This document shows positions 1 to 12,259 of a stretch of 64,000 bases of DNA, in pieces. A model generated the notes under the pieces. It ran no database searches and was not told the origin of the DNA. It saw only the letters and a program-made list of their open reading frames with translations. Source of the stretch: Antilocapra americana (Eukaryota > Chordata > Mammalia > Artiodactyla > Antilocapridae); contig ML660777.1 in the NCBI GenBank assembly GCA_007570785.1, positions 2,187,845 through 2,251,844 on the forward strand, written 5' to 3'. The position numbers were made by a program, and so were the translations under genes. Within the stretch, counting starts at the first letter, position 1. Every line of letters begins with the position of its first letter.

Positions 1-463
1 AATTTTTCCTTCTTAAAGTTTTTTGTTAAATTATCTTTTCCAATTCTTCAAAGAAGAAAGATGATCTTAAGACTTCACTTAGCGATTAAAAATAGCTAAG
101 CATATAATATTTAAAAAACTTTTCTGTTTTTTCCCTAAACATGTACCGTCCATTTGCTTACAGAACATACTATTTCAAGGTATCCTAGAATGAGACACAA
201 CACCAGTATTTTGTTTTCATTTTCTTATGTAGTAATCATTTTAGACACGATCCTACCATTTAAAAAAAATGCAAAGTTTGAATAGCTGTATAAACAAATG
301 ATATTCTGGAATCTTAATCCAGGTATTCCTTCAATTAAAAGCAAAAGACTGTAACTATCTCCATTCAGAATTCTTAGACTGATTCAGAGATGAAAAGCAA
401 AGGCTTCTATTAAATTACAGTAAAGCAAACTTTCAAGGGCAGTCCAGAGCAGAGTGCACATAC
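1..463 (-). other. STXBP5: STXBP5 intron after exon N (partial)
   Basis: AT-rich intron sequence that begins with the exon N donor. I see no repeat I can name and no exon in it. Confidence 0.8.
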
Positions 464-703
464 CACTTGGAGATACGATAACCGGCTGAAGAAGTCTTTG
501 CTCTCCTCCCGGGGGGAGGTTCAGCGCGATGACGAGCACCGTCCCCAGTGTAGTACCAACCCACAAGCACGGGGAAGGGGCCGAATCTGTCTTTCGTGTG
601 AAAGTTTCACAGAAATGAAGAGCAGAGATTGCTTCCCGGGATTCTTTATCAATGCTGGTTACACTTGAGCTCCGTGATCGGCTGAAGGAATTATCTTTTA
701 TGT
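464..703 (-). CDS. STXBP5: STXBP5 exon N (last in window), 240 bp
   Basis: Encodes about residues 770-850: IKDNSFSRSRSSSVTSIDKE, SREAISALHFCETFTRKTD, PSPCLWVGTTLGTVLVIAL and LLQPVIVSPSG. The acceptor is aaatcatttcag and the donor is GTATGT. It starts with a Ser/Arg-rich loop (RSRSSS, a plausible kinase target) and returns to WD40 strands of the second propeller. The reading frame stays open through the donor into the intron, which is read-through and not coding. The next exon, expected to start with TILRLKG, lies below position 1. Confidence 0.95.
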
Positions 704-771
704 CTGAAATGATTTAAAATGTTGCGAGATTACTCAAGTTATGAAATAATCATGTTTTTAATTTGGTATAA

Positions 772-967
772 GTGAGTGAAAGTCGCTCAGTTGTGTCTGA
801 CTCATTTGCGACCCCTTGGATCATACGGTACATGGAATTCTCTGGGTTGAAATACTGGAGTGGGTTGTCATTCCCTTCTCCTGGGGATCTGTCCAACCCA
901 GGGATTGAACCCAAGTCTCTGGCATTGCAGGCGGATTCTTTACCATCTGAACCACCAGGGAAGCCCA
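772..967 (-). repeat. Bov-tA SINE with 15-bp target duplication
   Basis: In the minus orientation it starts with the tRNA-derived cttccctggtggttcag and box B-like gggttcaatccct, and ends in the Bov-A tail with gactgagcgac-type sequence. It is flanked by tttaatttggtataa (757-771) and tttaatttgttataa (968-982), which match at 14 of 15 bases. Confidence 0.9.
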
Positions 968-1246
968 TTTAATTTGTTATAAATTTTGTCAAATAGTTAA
1001 TCTGCAAAAAGAGAAAAATCTAAAGCATATTTAATTTTAATTGAAAAGAAAAACAATTTATTTTTATGCTAACAATTTTGCCCATTGCTCATACATAAAA
1101 CACAGAGGGAAAAGTCCACACTTGTGACAACTGAGCTGGGGCAGCTAGGGGGTTTTTGGATGCATGATCTCTGCAGTTTTGGTGTAGCTCTCTGCTGGTA
1201 TCTTGGCTGCTTTTGCAACTTTAGTCATTATTACCTTTTCTCATGG

Positions 1247-1393
1247 AGAAGGAAATGGCAACCTGGAAAAGGAAATGGCAACCCACTCCAGTATTCTTGC
1301 CTGGAGAATCCCGTGGACAGAGGGGCCTGGTAGGCTAAAGTCCATGGGATCGCAAGAGTTGGATATGACTTAGCGACTAAACCACCACCACCA
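1247..1393 (+). repeat. Bov-A2 SINE
   Basis: Contains cactccagtattcttgcc and cctggagaatccc followed by a ggatatgacttagcgact end. The first ~20 bp (ggagaaggaaatggcaacc) are locally duplicated. A 13-bp flanking repeat ending ttttctcatgg (1234-1246 and 1394-1406, one mismatch) marks the insertion. Confidence 0.88.
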
Positions 1394-1979
1394 CTTTTTC
1401 TCATGGTGCTGCCTCTTCCTTTGGAATAACAATTTTATAGATTAAAAAAAATGCATTTATAAGTACTCTGATTCTACCTTCAAATTTATTGTATGATGGA
1501 CTTTTTTTCTTCAAATCTGTCCATATGAAAGCCTTAACTATAAAAATTTAGCTTTTATTTAAATGCTATTTTAACTAGAATCAACATTCAACTAAGGCAT
1601 TTTTCATTAACCTGGACAATCGGCACCTGGCTCATTCTTAGCTCGATCCCAGGTATATTCAGGGATATTTACTAGTAAACCCTCTCCTGTCTACAGTTAC
1701 CTTCTTCTCTGTGACTAATCTTGTTTCAAGCTCTGGCCTCTGTTCTCTTGGAATGTATTTCCAAATGCTTCATGAAATTTTTTCCTGTTATGGCTCACTA
1801 TGCAAAATCAAAACCCACCATTTCCCCAAGTCTCTAAATTCTTCTAATGGTGCTATTCATATTGACGATAACCCCATGCTCCTTGGGAACAACAGTTGAC
1901 ATGAGTCGCATTTTTGGTTCTTTCCTTTCACTTTAACTGTATGTCTTGATGGGATGACAAGTCCTACATTATTCTAATA

Positions 1980-2640
1980 TTTCTATCTTCTGCTTTCCAT
2001 TACCAATCAGGTTCCATGACCCCACGTTCAGGCCTTTATCACCGTTCATCTACAATTCCCAAGAGACCTCCCCACCTTCACTCTGCCATTGTTCTATCAC
2101 AACTCAAATTTTACAAAGTACACTTTTAATTCTATCACCTCTCCCTTAAAAATCCACAATGGTTCCTTCTATAGCCTTACTCAGGTTTATAAAATTCTCT
2201 ATAAAACATCTTCAGCCTACCATCCTGGCCCCTTTTGCCAGTGCTGCCTTGCTTCAGTTCACTGTGGGAAATAAACCAAGCTATTTAGTGTTCTCCATAG
2301 ATACTTGATACTTGTCTGTGCTTTTCTGATACTTGCCTGTGCTTTTCTTTCTGATCGCTACCCTAGCCTTTTCTCTGCCTACCTAGATGGTGCTTATTCT
2401 CCATCTCAGGTACTGTCATCCTCATGAAGTTTATCCTGATTCCTAAAACCATCTATAGTTTTTCTCTTTTGAATCTTCATAGCTTTTTATCTCCCCCATG
2501 GCACATTTGTTCTGTACTTATTTCCGACTTGTCTTGGGCCTAATTCTAATGGGACTGAAAATTTCTTGAGAGCAAGGACTTTCGACTCCCTGCAGAACTC
2601 AGCATAGCGTCTTGCATAGGAAAGTAACCAACTGGACTGG
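1980..2640 (+). repeat. L2/L3-like ancient LINE remnant
   Basis: Diverged CR1-type 3' sequence: a run of C/T-rich text followed by ggcacatttgttctg, cttgagagcaaggactt and agcatagcgtcttgcatagg resembles L2 family 3' ends. Family assignment is from memory and tentative. Confidence 0.45.
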
Positions 2641-3537
2641 CTGAAGACAGACCTGCAGTTCAAAGTGTCTAGAGCAGTGTGTTTCTGCTACGCCCCTGGG
2701 ATACAGTCAACTTTCCAGTAGCTTCTACTGTTCACATCTAATAAGTCATTCCTCAAACTGTATGCTTTCAAGGCTACTGTGAAAGAAATGACTTCATAAT
2801 ATTGTGAAAAATGAAAAACACATTCAAGTCTTCTAAACTGTATTTCATTGAATTAGAAAAGTTATTACTGAATCCTACTTACACCTCCACAGAAGCTTCT
2901 AATGGTCAAATTTAGATTCATAAGTTAAAAAAAAAATTCTCCCCCCAAATAATTATATACAACATAATTTTGATTATAGTTAGCCTCGAAAAATATAAAG
3001 CCACTAGTTACAATAGCAGCATGGATTATTTCTAACTATAGTTGCTAAAAATGCTCTTCTTTTGCCTGAGATTGTGTGTCCTGACACAGGAGTAAAGATC
3101 TAGTTAATATAAATAAAACAACCTTATATAAGCTACAGGTCATTATTGGATAAGTGTAATACGGTAGTGATGCCAAATCTTAACAGATTTCCACAGTTAT
3201 AGTAAAATAACAGAAATTTAAAATTTATTTTCTTTTGATTAAAATATTTCTTATTTTAATAAAACAGACACATATAAGGTGAACACACATACTGAACTAT
3301 ATTATCAGTTGGGACTTAGTGATATAAATGTAAATCATTTTATAAGAAAATCTGATATTGTAAATTTCAATAAAAACTAAGCTGTATAAAAGTTTTTATT
3401 GTTGTCTATTAAAATTACAATAGGTGATTCATAACAATCTATAATTCAAATGTTAATTCATAGGCCAACAAAACATAATTTAATAGACTGATTTAACGAT
3501 ATAAAGTTTATAAACTACAACTGCATTTTTATTATAT

Positions 3538-3733
3538 GAAAGTGAAGTAGCTCAGTCGTGTCCGACTCTTTGCAACCCCGTGGACTGTAGCCTACTAGGC
3601 TCCTCTGTCCATGGGATCCTCCAGGCAAGAATACTGGAGTGGGTTGCCTTTTCCTTCTCCAGGGGGTCTTCCCGGTTCAGGGATCGAAGTCGGGTCTCCC
3701 GCATTGCAGGCAGATGCTTTAATCTGAGCCACC
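3538..3733 (-). repeat. Bov-tA SINE
   Basis: The plus strand reads gctcagtcgtgtccgactc, then caagaatactggagtggg and ggcagatgctttaatctga. That is a full Bov-tA in minus orientation, with a short deletion near its tRNA-derived head. Confidence 0.88.
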
Positions 3734-3960
3734 TCTATAAAAATTAGGTTATCAAAGAAACTCCTATAGCTAGATCAATATGGCAAAATGAAATGAATGA
3801 GAATCAACTTTGAACTTACAGAACTAAGTTGCTTATGTGTCTGGAACTGTTTGAAAACAAGTTAGAATCTTAGCAGTTCATGAAATTTAACTAGCACTAC
3901 ATTGTAACATTTGGCAGTGTGAGCCTATTGAAGATAGTTGTTTTCCCCCAGTGACTCTCT

Positions 3961-4152
3961 GAAAGGGAAAGTCGCTCAGTCATCAGACTCTTTGCGACCC
4001 CATGGACTATAGTCCATGGAATTCTCTAAGCCAGAATACTGGAATGGGTAGCCTTTCCTTTCTCCAAGGGATCTTCCCAACCCAGAGCTATCGAACCCAG
4101 GTCTCCCGCATTGCGGGCAGATTCTTTACCAGCTGAGCCACAAGGGAAGCCT
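3961..4152 (-). repeat. Bov-tA SINE
   Basis: The plus strand reads gaaagtcgctcagtcatcag through ttctttaccagctgagcc, then aagggaagcc. It lies 230 bp from the previous copy in the same orientation. Confidence 0.88.
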
Positions 4153-5672
4153 CTGGCCGGTGTGAAATAATTACCAGTTAAGAATCTCTACCAAAAAATA
4201 GTTCAGTAGCATGATGACCTTAAAGGGAAATTATTTAGGCAATATAGGTATTGTTTCAATGCATGTATTAAATGAAGTTGCAACTAGCTTAGGGCATTGA
4301 AATACATGGGCACACAGTAAAAGATAAGCTGAATAAAGAAAAATAATCTATAAAAGTGTGGAGCATACACTTTGATTAAAATACTTAAATAGTACCTAAG
4401 TGTGAATATTCTTCTAAAATTAAATTGATTTTAAAAAAGTACTCCTATATGTGTTTTCTCAGATTTGTAGATACTAAATGACACAAAATCAGAGTGTCAC
4501 AAAAATTAATAGTATTTAGTGTTACTGAAATTCTGGGATTCTCCAGTCTGAAGAAAACTCTGGATACTCTTGTTGGGAGGAAAAATGCATAAGGTTAGTT
4601 TCAGATACACTTGTATTCAAATTGCATATTTCATGTTTATAGTGAAAGCAACTACCCTCGTCCCAAAACATGTTTTCCTGCATTCAAGAACTTTTTCTGG
4701 GTCCCTTAACACCAATGTTACTACAGGGGTCTACCATACTGTCCTTCCTGTGTTGGGAATGGAAACTCTTCCTGATGACAGTGGATGATATTATGCCTAC
4801 TTATAATAACACGTTTTCTATCACAACTGAGATAAGACTATGGTTAGGAAATGCTAAAATCAGTAAGGTGAAATGGACCAATATCTAAGTCTCTATTATA
4901 CATGAAAAGATAGTCAAGGAATCTAGAGAATTAAAAGTGAGAAGATGAGGTAGGTGAGCAAATATAAAGGAGCAAATCTAGTTTCTAAGACAAACATGGG
5001 TGAAATCATCCATATGCAGTTATTCAAATAAAAACAATAGAAATTTCTAAAAGAAATCTGCTTTATATGTACTATGTGAAATTTTCTTTAAATCTTTATT
5101 GAAACGTCATTTCCCCCTATTCTGGAATGTCAGGAAGCTGTTTAGGAGCTGGATATAAAGCAAAAGGAATATGTGAGATATATTCACTCTGCTTTCCTAA
5201 TGGATAGGTTGTATATAAAGTACTACAGAGAAACAAATATTTCCCAACTTATTATCATCAAAAAGTAATATTGATTCTTGACATGAGATTCACTGTAATA
5301 CAGAAAACCAGTCATATATTTTGAAAATATTATTCTCATAAAATAAATAAATCATACTGCTCAAGATAAGTTTTCAAATGGCTAATAGAAATTAATCTAA
5401 AAATCACATAAATTATAATTTTACACTGAATTTTGTTTAGATATAAAGTATGAGAGGATTGAGTAAATAGATTATTTTGGTTTGCTTAAATTTATATTAT
5501 AATTATCTTATAATATACAGATGGCATCCAAAAGGCTATTATTCCTTAAACAGTCATTTTAAACTTAATTTTCAGTGAAAATCTATTCTATGGTCATTTT
5601 AAATTTCCTGACTTTTTTGTCTTCCCATTAAAGAGATTTTAACTACTGCATATTTTCATTCATTTTACTTAC

Positions 5673-5723
5673 CTAAGTCAGGCTTTAGGTCAGTAGGCAA
5701 GCTTAACTTCCTTGACATTTTTG
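5673..5723 (-). CDS. STXBP5: STXBP5 cassette exon M, 51 bp
   Basis: Encodes about residues 753-770 of the long form: AKMSRKLSLPTDLKPDLD. The acceptor is atttttcag and the donor is GTAAGT. It is a multiple of three in the cassette phase. It carries RKLS, a PKA-type site that by my count is Ser-724 in the medium isoform, and LKPD, a SUMO-type site at Lys-730 of the same isoform. I recall both positions as reported modification sites. Skipping K, L and M removes 53 residues, the known difference between long and short isoforms. Confidence 0.93.
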
Positions 5724-6906
5724 CTGAAAAATAAAATGCACTTTTAAAGTTCTGAAGAATATCTGATTAATTCTTATTTCTATCAATTGTTCTTCAAGAC
5801 AGGAGTGAATGTTTTTATTACTAAATCTAGAGACTAAGATAATTAAAATATGATTAATAATGTTATGGGTGGAAAGTAAATCTTATTTTCAGCTTTTTAA
5901 AGTTTGTACTTACTTGATATAATATCTTTGAGTGCTTGAAGCTCTCACTTCAAGGAAGCCTTTTAAATTCTGTTAATTATTTTTAGGCTCATAAGAAAGG
6001 GTTAGGCTTTTTTAAGAGAAGCAGTCATTTCTCAGAAAGATGTTTCACGTAAGGACAACAAAAGCATAAGACTTAGTCTGGGTATGTGATATAATACAAT
6101 CTTTCCAACTCCTCATCTTCACAGCTATTGGGCTCATTCTTTTTAAAGTTAGTATCTTGAATATAGGACAAACCTACATCAAGCTGAAGTATTTGATTAC
6201 ACAAAAATATCTGGCTCATCCATTTCTTCATATATGTTAACATCTCTATTTACATTTTAGTAAAAAACAAAAACAAAAAAACCAAAGCCATGCTTAGTCT
6301 AGAGTATTTACAAAAATATAAACTACAGATATTTCCATTTGGGATTAGAATATTTAAAAAGTCTATGTAAAAATCTTACTGGAATTCACTTTCCATCCTC
6401 AGTATTGCCTAAATCTAGGAAGTGCTTTAAAGTTAGGAGGTGTTTTACTACATCTATTATGTTAGTGGCAGTGCATGCGTAACAGAACAGTGCTTCCTAA
6501 GTGAAATTTTGAATACACATTTGCGTGTTAATACATGAATGTGTATATGGGGTTAAATTTTGGACGGTTAGGATATATTTAAAGAACAGACCCTGCTAGT
6601 CCATAAAGGCGCCATGTAAACAAAGAGAAATCCAGTCATAGCACATAACTTCCACATCTAAAAAAATGACAAATTCATTGTTAGGGAAGCGGCATTAGGC
6701 AAAGTGGGAAGGGATGGGGGAAATCAGGTTTTTATTTCTAAGGTCCATTAATTTAATTAGCATCCTTTCAAAAAACAACAACAAAGTGTCAAATATACGA
6801 ATCAGTCTGATCCCATTTTGACAGACTTAACCTCAGTTAAAGCATAAAACGTAACAGAAAACTGAAATAGCCAAATGAAATCGATCATGGTTGATCTCAT
6901 ATAAAC

Positions 6907-7556
6907 GGCATCTGGTCCCATCATTGCATGGCAAATATATGGGCAAACAGTGGAAACAGTGACAGAGTTTATTTTTTGGGGTTCCAAAATCACTGCAGAT
7001 GGTGACTGCAGCCATGAAATTAAAAGATGCTTACTCCTTGGAAGAAAAGTTATGACCAACCTAGACAGCATATTAAAAAGCAGAGACATTACTTTGCCAA
7101 CAAAGGTCTATCTAGTCAAGGCTGTGGTTTTTCCAGTGGTCATGTATGGATGTGAGAGTTGGACGGTGAACAAAGCTGAGAGGCGAAGAATTGATGCTTT
7201 TGAACTGTGGTGTTGGAGAAGACTCCTGAGAGTCCCTTGGTCTGCAAGGAGATCCAACCAGTCCATCCTAAAGGAGATCAGTCCTGGGTGTTCACTGGAA
7301 GGACTGATGTTGAAGCTGAAACTCCAATACTTTAGCCACATGGTACAAAGAACTGACTCACTGAAAAGACCCTGATGCTAGAAAAGATTGACGGTGGGAA
7401 GAGAAGGGGATGACAGAGGATGAGATGGTTGGATGGCATCACCGACTCAATGGACGAGTTTGAGTAAACTCCAGGAGCTGGTGACGGACAGGGAGGCCTG
7501 GCACGTTGCAGTCCATGGGCTTGCAAAGGGTCAGACATGACTGAGTGACTGAAGTG
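6907..7556 (+). mobile_element. BovB LINE 3' fragment
   Basis: Starts inside the BovB reading frame (ggcatctggtcccatca) and runs to the 3' end (gactgagtgactgaagtg). A 141-codon frame, WGSKITADGDCSHEIKRC onward, is the C-terminal part of the BovB polyprotein. It is 5' truncated and not functional. Confidence 0.93.
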
Positions 7557-7804
7557 AAGTCTACCCAACAAAACATTTTCTAAAATGAAACTTTACTTCT
7601 GAAAGAAGTTAGAAGTTTTTATTACATATCATAGGTACAATGTACACAAATTGATAAATAATATCTATATAATAACTGAAGGAGAAAAACTAGCCTGGTA
7701 TAGTCTAAAGATACCCTTTCCACAATCAGATGTGTATGCCTCTCTAGATCTGACTACTCTGATTTGATTAAGTTATTCTATATCTTTAGGACCAGTGCTT
7801 ATAA

Positions 7805-7930
7805 ATATTTAATGTACATATCCATCATCTGGGGATCTTGTTAAATCAGATTCTTGCACTTCTAACAGGCTCCCAGAAGATGCTGATGCTCCCGGTCTGA
7901 GGAGCATCAAGGTCCCTAGACTACAAGTAA
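7805..7930 (+). repeat. hAT-type MITE remnant (MER20/MER33-like)
   Basis: Text such as catctggggatcttgttaaa, ttctaacaggctcccag and gatgctgatgctcc matches the style of small Charlie-derived elements. The family is uncertain. Confidence 0.4.
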
Positions 7931-8039
7931 CTTCAAGATAGGAACCAAGACTAATTCATCAAACCCATATGTAGATACAGTAAGTCCACAGCAAACAATT
8001 CTTGAATAAGCTTCAAAATCTTGTTTGTAAAACATGAAA

Positions 8040-8295
8040 TGTCAAGTATGGTGGTTAGGATTGGATTTGGAATCAGACCAGATATTACCATGTATCTAAT
8101 TCAATGAACTACTAGGTGTGTGACCTTAGGCCAACCATTTGCCTCTCTAAACCTCAAATTTCATCTGGAAAACAGAGATGGATAATAATGTCAATTTCAT
8201 AGTTTTGAAGATTATATAAGATGACATAAGCAAAATGTTAAGTGCAATATCTGACACAGTGTAAAGCTGATAAACATTAGTTACTATTAATACTA
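8040..8295 (+). repeat. MIR SINE
   Basis: A diverged MIR with the core gtgtgaccttaggccaa, a cctctctaaacctc segment and a downstream aagattatataagatga stretch. Confidence 0.6.
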
Positions 8296-9000
8296 AACAA
8301 GTGAAATAATTTTCATAAGCTATAAAATGTTATACAGACAAGCCATAAATATACTTGTAAACAGCCCAATATTTTTTTAATTCTACAGTAATACCCCAAT
8401 TAACTAAAAAAACAAAACAGAAAACAATTTTTAGGACATAAATACAGAACGGCATGTACAACTACAAGCTCAACCTTTTTAAAGTTCATTTCAAAAAGTA
8501 AATTCAATATATACCTAATTGTAGAAAGAGAAATAATCTGAGCAATCTGTAAGATATTTTTATGAGGAAGAGGAGAGAGGAAGTGGTGGAGGGGGGAAAG
8601 ATTCAATTCTTCAGAATTTCTTCTTGTATAATTTGCATTCATGTCTTCAGGTCCCATAGCCCTTTCTTTTGTAGTCTTCATCTAAACTCATCTGATGAAC
8701 TGATCCTATCATTTCAGATACTGAATTTTTCCACAGTAGTATTTCAATTTTTTATAAAGTTTTAATTTTATCTACTGATATTCTCCATCTGTTCACTCAC
8801 TATGACCATTTTCCCACTTCAGTACTTGAACACATTACAGCAGCTGCTTTAAAACTCTTGGCTACTAATTTCAACATCTAGGCCATCTTGTGGTCTGTTT
8901 CTACTGAATGATTTTTAAAATTCTTGATTATGGGTCATATTCGGTTAGCCAAAAAAATCATCTGGAGTTTCTCATACACACCTACAGAAAACTTGATTTT

Positions 9001-9832
9001 GTTCAGTTCAGTCGCTCTGTTGTGTCTGACTCTTTGTGACCCTGAATCGCAGCACGCCAGTCCATCACCAACTCCCAGAGTTTACACAAACTCATGTCCG
9101 TCGAGTCAGTGATGCCATCCAGCCATCTCATCCTCTGTTGTCCCCTTCTCCTCCTGACCCCAGTCCTTCCCAGCATTAGTGTCTTTTCCAATGAGTCAAC
9201 TCTTCATATCAAGGGGCCAAAGTATTGGAGTTTCAGCGTCAACATCAGTCCTTCCAATGAACACCCAGGACTGATCTTTAGGATGGACTGGCTGGATCTC
9301 CTTGCAGTCCAAGGGACTCTCAAGAGTCTTCTCCAACACCATAGCTCAAAAGCATCAATTCTTCAGCACTCAGCTTTCTTCACAGTCCAACTCTCACATC
9401 CATACATTACTGGAAAAACCATAGGCTTGACTAGATGGACCTTTGTTGGCAAAGTAATGTCTCTGCTTTTTAATATGCTATCTAGGTTGGTCATAACTTT
9501 CCTTCCAAGGAGTAAGCGTTTTTTAATTTCATGGCTGCAATCACCATCTGCAGTGATTTTGGAGCCCCCAAAATAAAGTCTGACACTGTTTCCACTGGAG
9601 AAGGCAATGGCACCCCACTCCAGTACTCTTGCCTGGAAAATCCCATGGATGGAGGAGCCTGGTAGGCTGCAGTCCATGGGGTCGCTATGAGTCGGATATG
9701 ACTGAGCGACTTAGCAGCAGCAACAGTCTCCACTGTTCCCCCATCTATTTCCCATGAAGTGATGGGAACAGATGCCATGATCTTAGTTTTCTGAATGTTG
9801 AGCTTTAAGCCAACTTTTTTACTCTCCTCTTT
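9001..9832 (-). mobile_element. BovB LINE fragment, interrupted by Bov-A2
   Basis: The plus strand starts with the BovB 3' end (gttcagttcagtcgctctg) and reads back through the reading frame to caacttttttactctcctc at its truncated 5' side. A Bov-A2 splits it at 9597-9725. The copy carries coding-frame remnants on the minus strand. Confidence 0.93.
9597..9725 (+). repeat. Bov-A2 SINE inside BovB
   Basis: Runs from ggagaaggcaatggcacc to gactgagcgacttagcagc. It is flanked by gtttccact (9588-9596) and gtctccact (9726-9734), a 9-bp target duplication with one mismatch. It is the youngest layer of the local nest. Confidence 0.9.
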
Positions 9833-12259
9833 TTGGCCAACCCAATATTTCTTGTGATTTTGAATCTTTATTTCATATGCCTATGATGTTTTGATTGAAT
9901 GTGGATCTAAGTTTTGACTGAATAATGGACAATGCGTTGAAGCTGAGTATGGATTATACCATCAACCTTAACAGGTGTTGAGTTTTAGTCTGTCATGCAG
10001 TTAAATTCCTGGTGGATCCTTTTGATTGCTCATAGTTTTCTTCTTTATAAGGGTGTGTCTATATCAGTTAGAACTTTGCTTTAGGGTATGGCCTTCACAC
10101 TAAGAAGTGATCCTTACTCTTGATAAGTGGCCTTTCTGGGATTTCAAAAGAATGACTGAGGTGTTCAGCAAGGTCTCACTACGTCTACTCCTAGCACCAC
10201 ATGACTTCTGGCATCACTGGGCAGCTCTCAGCCTCACAGCAGGTGCCTGAGGCCTGGTGGTGAGGTCTCGACCAGCTCACACGAAGCCAAGGCTGAAGGC
10301 ACGGACCTACACTGAACCTACACACAAGACTTCTAGGAATGCCCGTTGGAGCAGTTCCTTCCGGTGCCCACCCTCACAAGTTCAAGTCACGTCAGTAGAC
10401 TGAAACTTCGATTGTTTCCTCCTTAGCTTAATGAGGCTACAACTCCACTTGGGTTCGAATCACTCTGCAGTGCCAACAGGAAAGTAATCTCCAGTCAGAA
10501 AGCTGGGGCAATCATGCGGCTCACCTCATGTCCTTTCTTCTCTTGAGGATGACAGTTCTGGATTGCTCAATGCCTGGAAATGAATTTTGACTAGTTTTGC
10601 TACTGTTTTCTGTGACACACTAGGTTCCAAACCTAAGGTCTAAAGTTGAAATTAGGCCAACCATTTCTTTCAGTTTTGGTTAACTATTTCTGAGGAATAT
10701 CTTTGTTCTCAGGTCTGTTTAGCCAGCCTCCATGGTGGCGGTCCAGAAGAGGGGGATCTATCTCTGGAGAACCTATAATTAATCCTCCTGCTTACAAACT
10801 GTACCCTGTTTGTAATTTTATGAGCAAGCAGCTGCAGACTTTATCCAGCGCTTCCTGAAGATAATATTTTTACTTCTCAGGAGTCTCAGAAGCACTTGCC
10901 ACCATTTATCTTGTCAGTTGATTTTATCACCCTGGAAAAGAAAGTTCTGTCCATGCTTTGAAGTTATCCAGCTTCCATTGAGGTCTTCAAACTGAGAACA
11001 TATCATCTGAATGAGTTCCTAGAAGGCAAATTGTCTGTTTTTCTCTTCTTCATTTGTGTATTCTTCAACTCTTGCCCCTGCAACCCAGTACATTTCTTGT
11101 TTTGAAATCCTTTGTCACTAGAAGCTATAAAATAGCTCTCATTTTCTATGCCTTTGTCCACAGTAGAAACAATGGAATGAAAGTAAAGAAGTTTATTCAA
11201 TTTGGAGAAAACTGCAGTCACAGATATATCTCAGCAGGCTGCTAACCCGAGTCTCTGCTCTCTCTTTTTATAAATCTGAATGAGGATATCAAGTTGGCTA
11301 GCTGAATAAGCAGTAAAGAGCTGCATTTGCTTGGAAAGAAAAATGAAGTTACACTTGATCACAATAATCATGTCTGCAATAGTGGTTTCAATACCAATGA
11401 AAGATGCATGATGTTTAAGAAAAGCAAATCTTGAGGCAAGGGGACTGGCTGGACCATTATACTAAAGATGACAGCTCTGTCATGGTTGATGCTTTTTAGT
11501 TCTTTGCAAAGAAAATTTTCTCCATTACAGAGAGTCTTACTGTTTCTCTGAATTTCAACAGATGCTTTGTAATTTTCCTTTAGCTTCTCTACCCAGTGTG
11601 TTTCACATTTTATTTTTCTAAGGATGATTTCTTAAATGAAAACAGAACTATAACTTCTGCTTTTTAGAATGTGGCTTTTATATTAAACAACGTACCCACA
11701 ATACAAGGTAAAATGACTTCTTACGACACTGTGAAGAAGATGCCAAAAAAGCAAATGGATCTTTATTATCGAGAAAGGTTCAATAGTTAGAATAAAGTAG
11801 GAAGATCACTTTTCTCACTGGCAGAGATCCAATGCAACTCTTTTCAAGGATAATGTTAAAATGTATGTATATTAAAAAAGAGCAATCAGAACTTAAAAAA
11901 AAAAAAAGACTAAAAATCAGCTTGTAGGATAAAGCAAGTGATCCCAGGGGGAAAGTGGGACCAAGAAGTAGAAACTTTCCTATCACACATTATTTTAATA
12001 GCTATTAGAACTAATAATATCAATTTCTACCTCCCATACTAGAATATAAATTCTGTTAATTTGGGAGCAATTAATTTTGCAAAATACTGCATTCATGTAT
12101 ATGTGTCTAGCTCTTAGTATACATGTTCAATAAACATGACAATGAATGAAAATATAAATAAACAAAAGCTGTCATTGGAATTTTTAGAAAGAAGCTGAAT
12201 TTCTTCATAAGTGAAATCAGACAAAGAGAAAAAGAGGACAAATTAAATATAAGCTTGTT

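Larger units (their letters stand above)
704..5672 (-). other. STXBP5: STXBP5 intron M-N, 4.97 kb
   Basis: Holds three minus-strand Bov-tA SINEs, one plus-strand Bov-A2 and an old L2/L3-like stretch. The rest, including about 1.5 kb next to exon M, is AT-rich with nothing I recognise. Confidence 0.85.
8940..9845. mobile_element. Mariner-type MITE, interrupted by BovB
   Basis: Terminal inverted repeats are ttcggttagccaaaaa (8940-8955) and, reverse-complemented, ttgggttggccaaaaa (9830-9845), matching at 14 of 16. Both ends are flanked by TA (8938-8939 and 9846-9847), the mariner target duplication. Only about 60 bp of the left side survives before the BovB sequence begins. Confidence 0.75.
8760..10760 (-). 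repeat. Old L1-like 3' sequence, split by later insertions
   Basis: The two halves flank a mariner insertion. Left half: cttggctactaatttcaaca, tggtctgtttctactg, gattatgggtcat. Right half: atgttttgattgaatgtgga, gaggtgttcagcaaggtctc, gggcagctctcagcctca. From memory these resemble antisense 3' sequence of old mammalian L1 families. The exact family needs a repeat library. Confidence 0.5.

Noticed and set aside
384..463. Continuation of the exon N reading frame past its donor
   Set aside because: The tomosyn match stops exactly at a GTATGT donor. The rest is intron read-through.
6950..7375. 141-codon plus-strand frame as a gene
   Set aside because: It is the C-terminal part of a 5'-truncated BovB polyprotein. 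The same applies to frames at 9094, 25391, 36495, 56644, 62355 and 62675.
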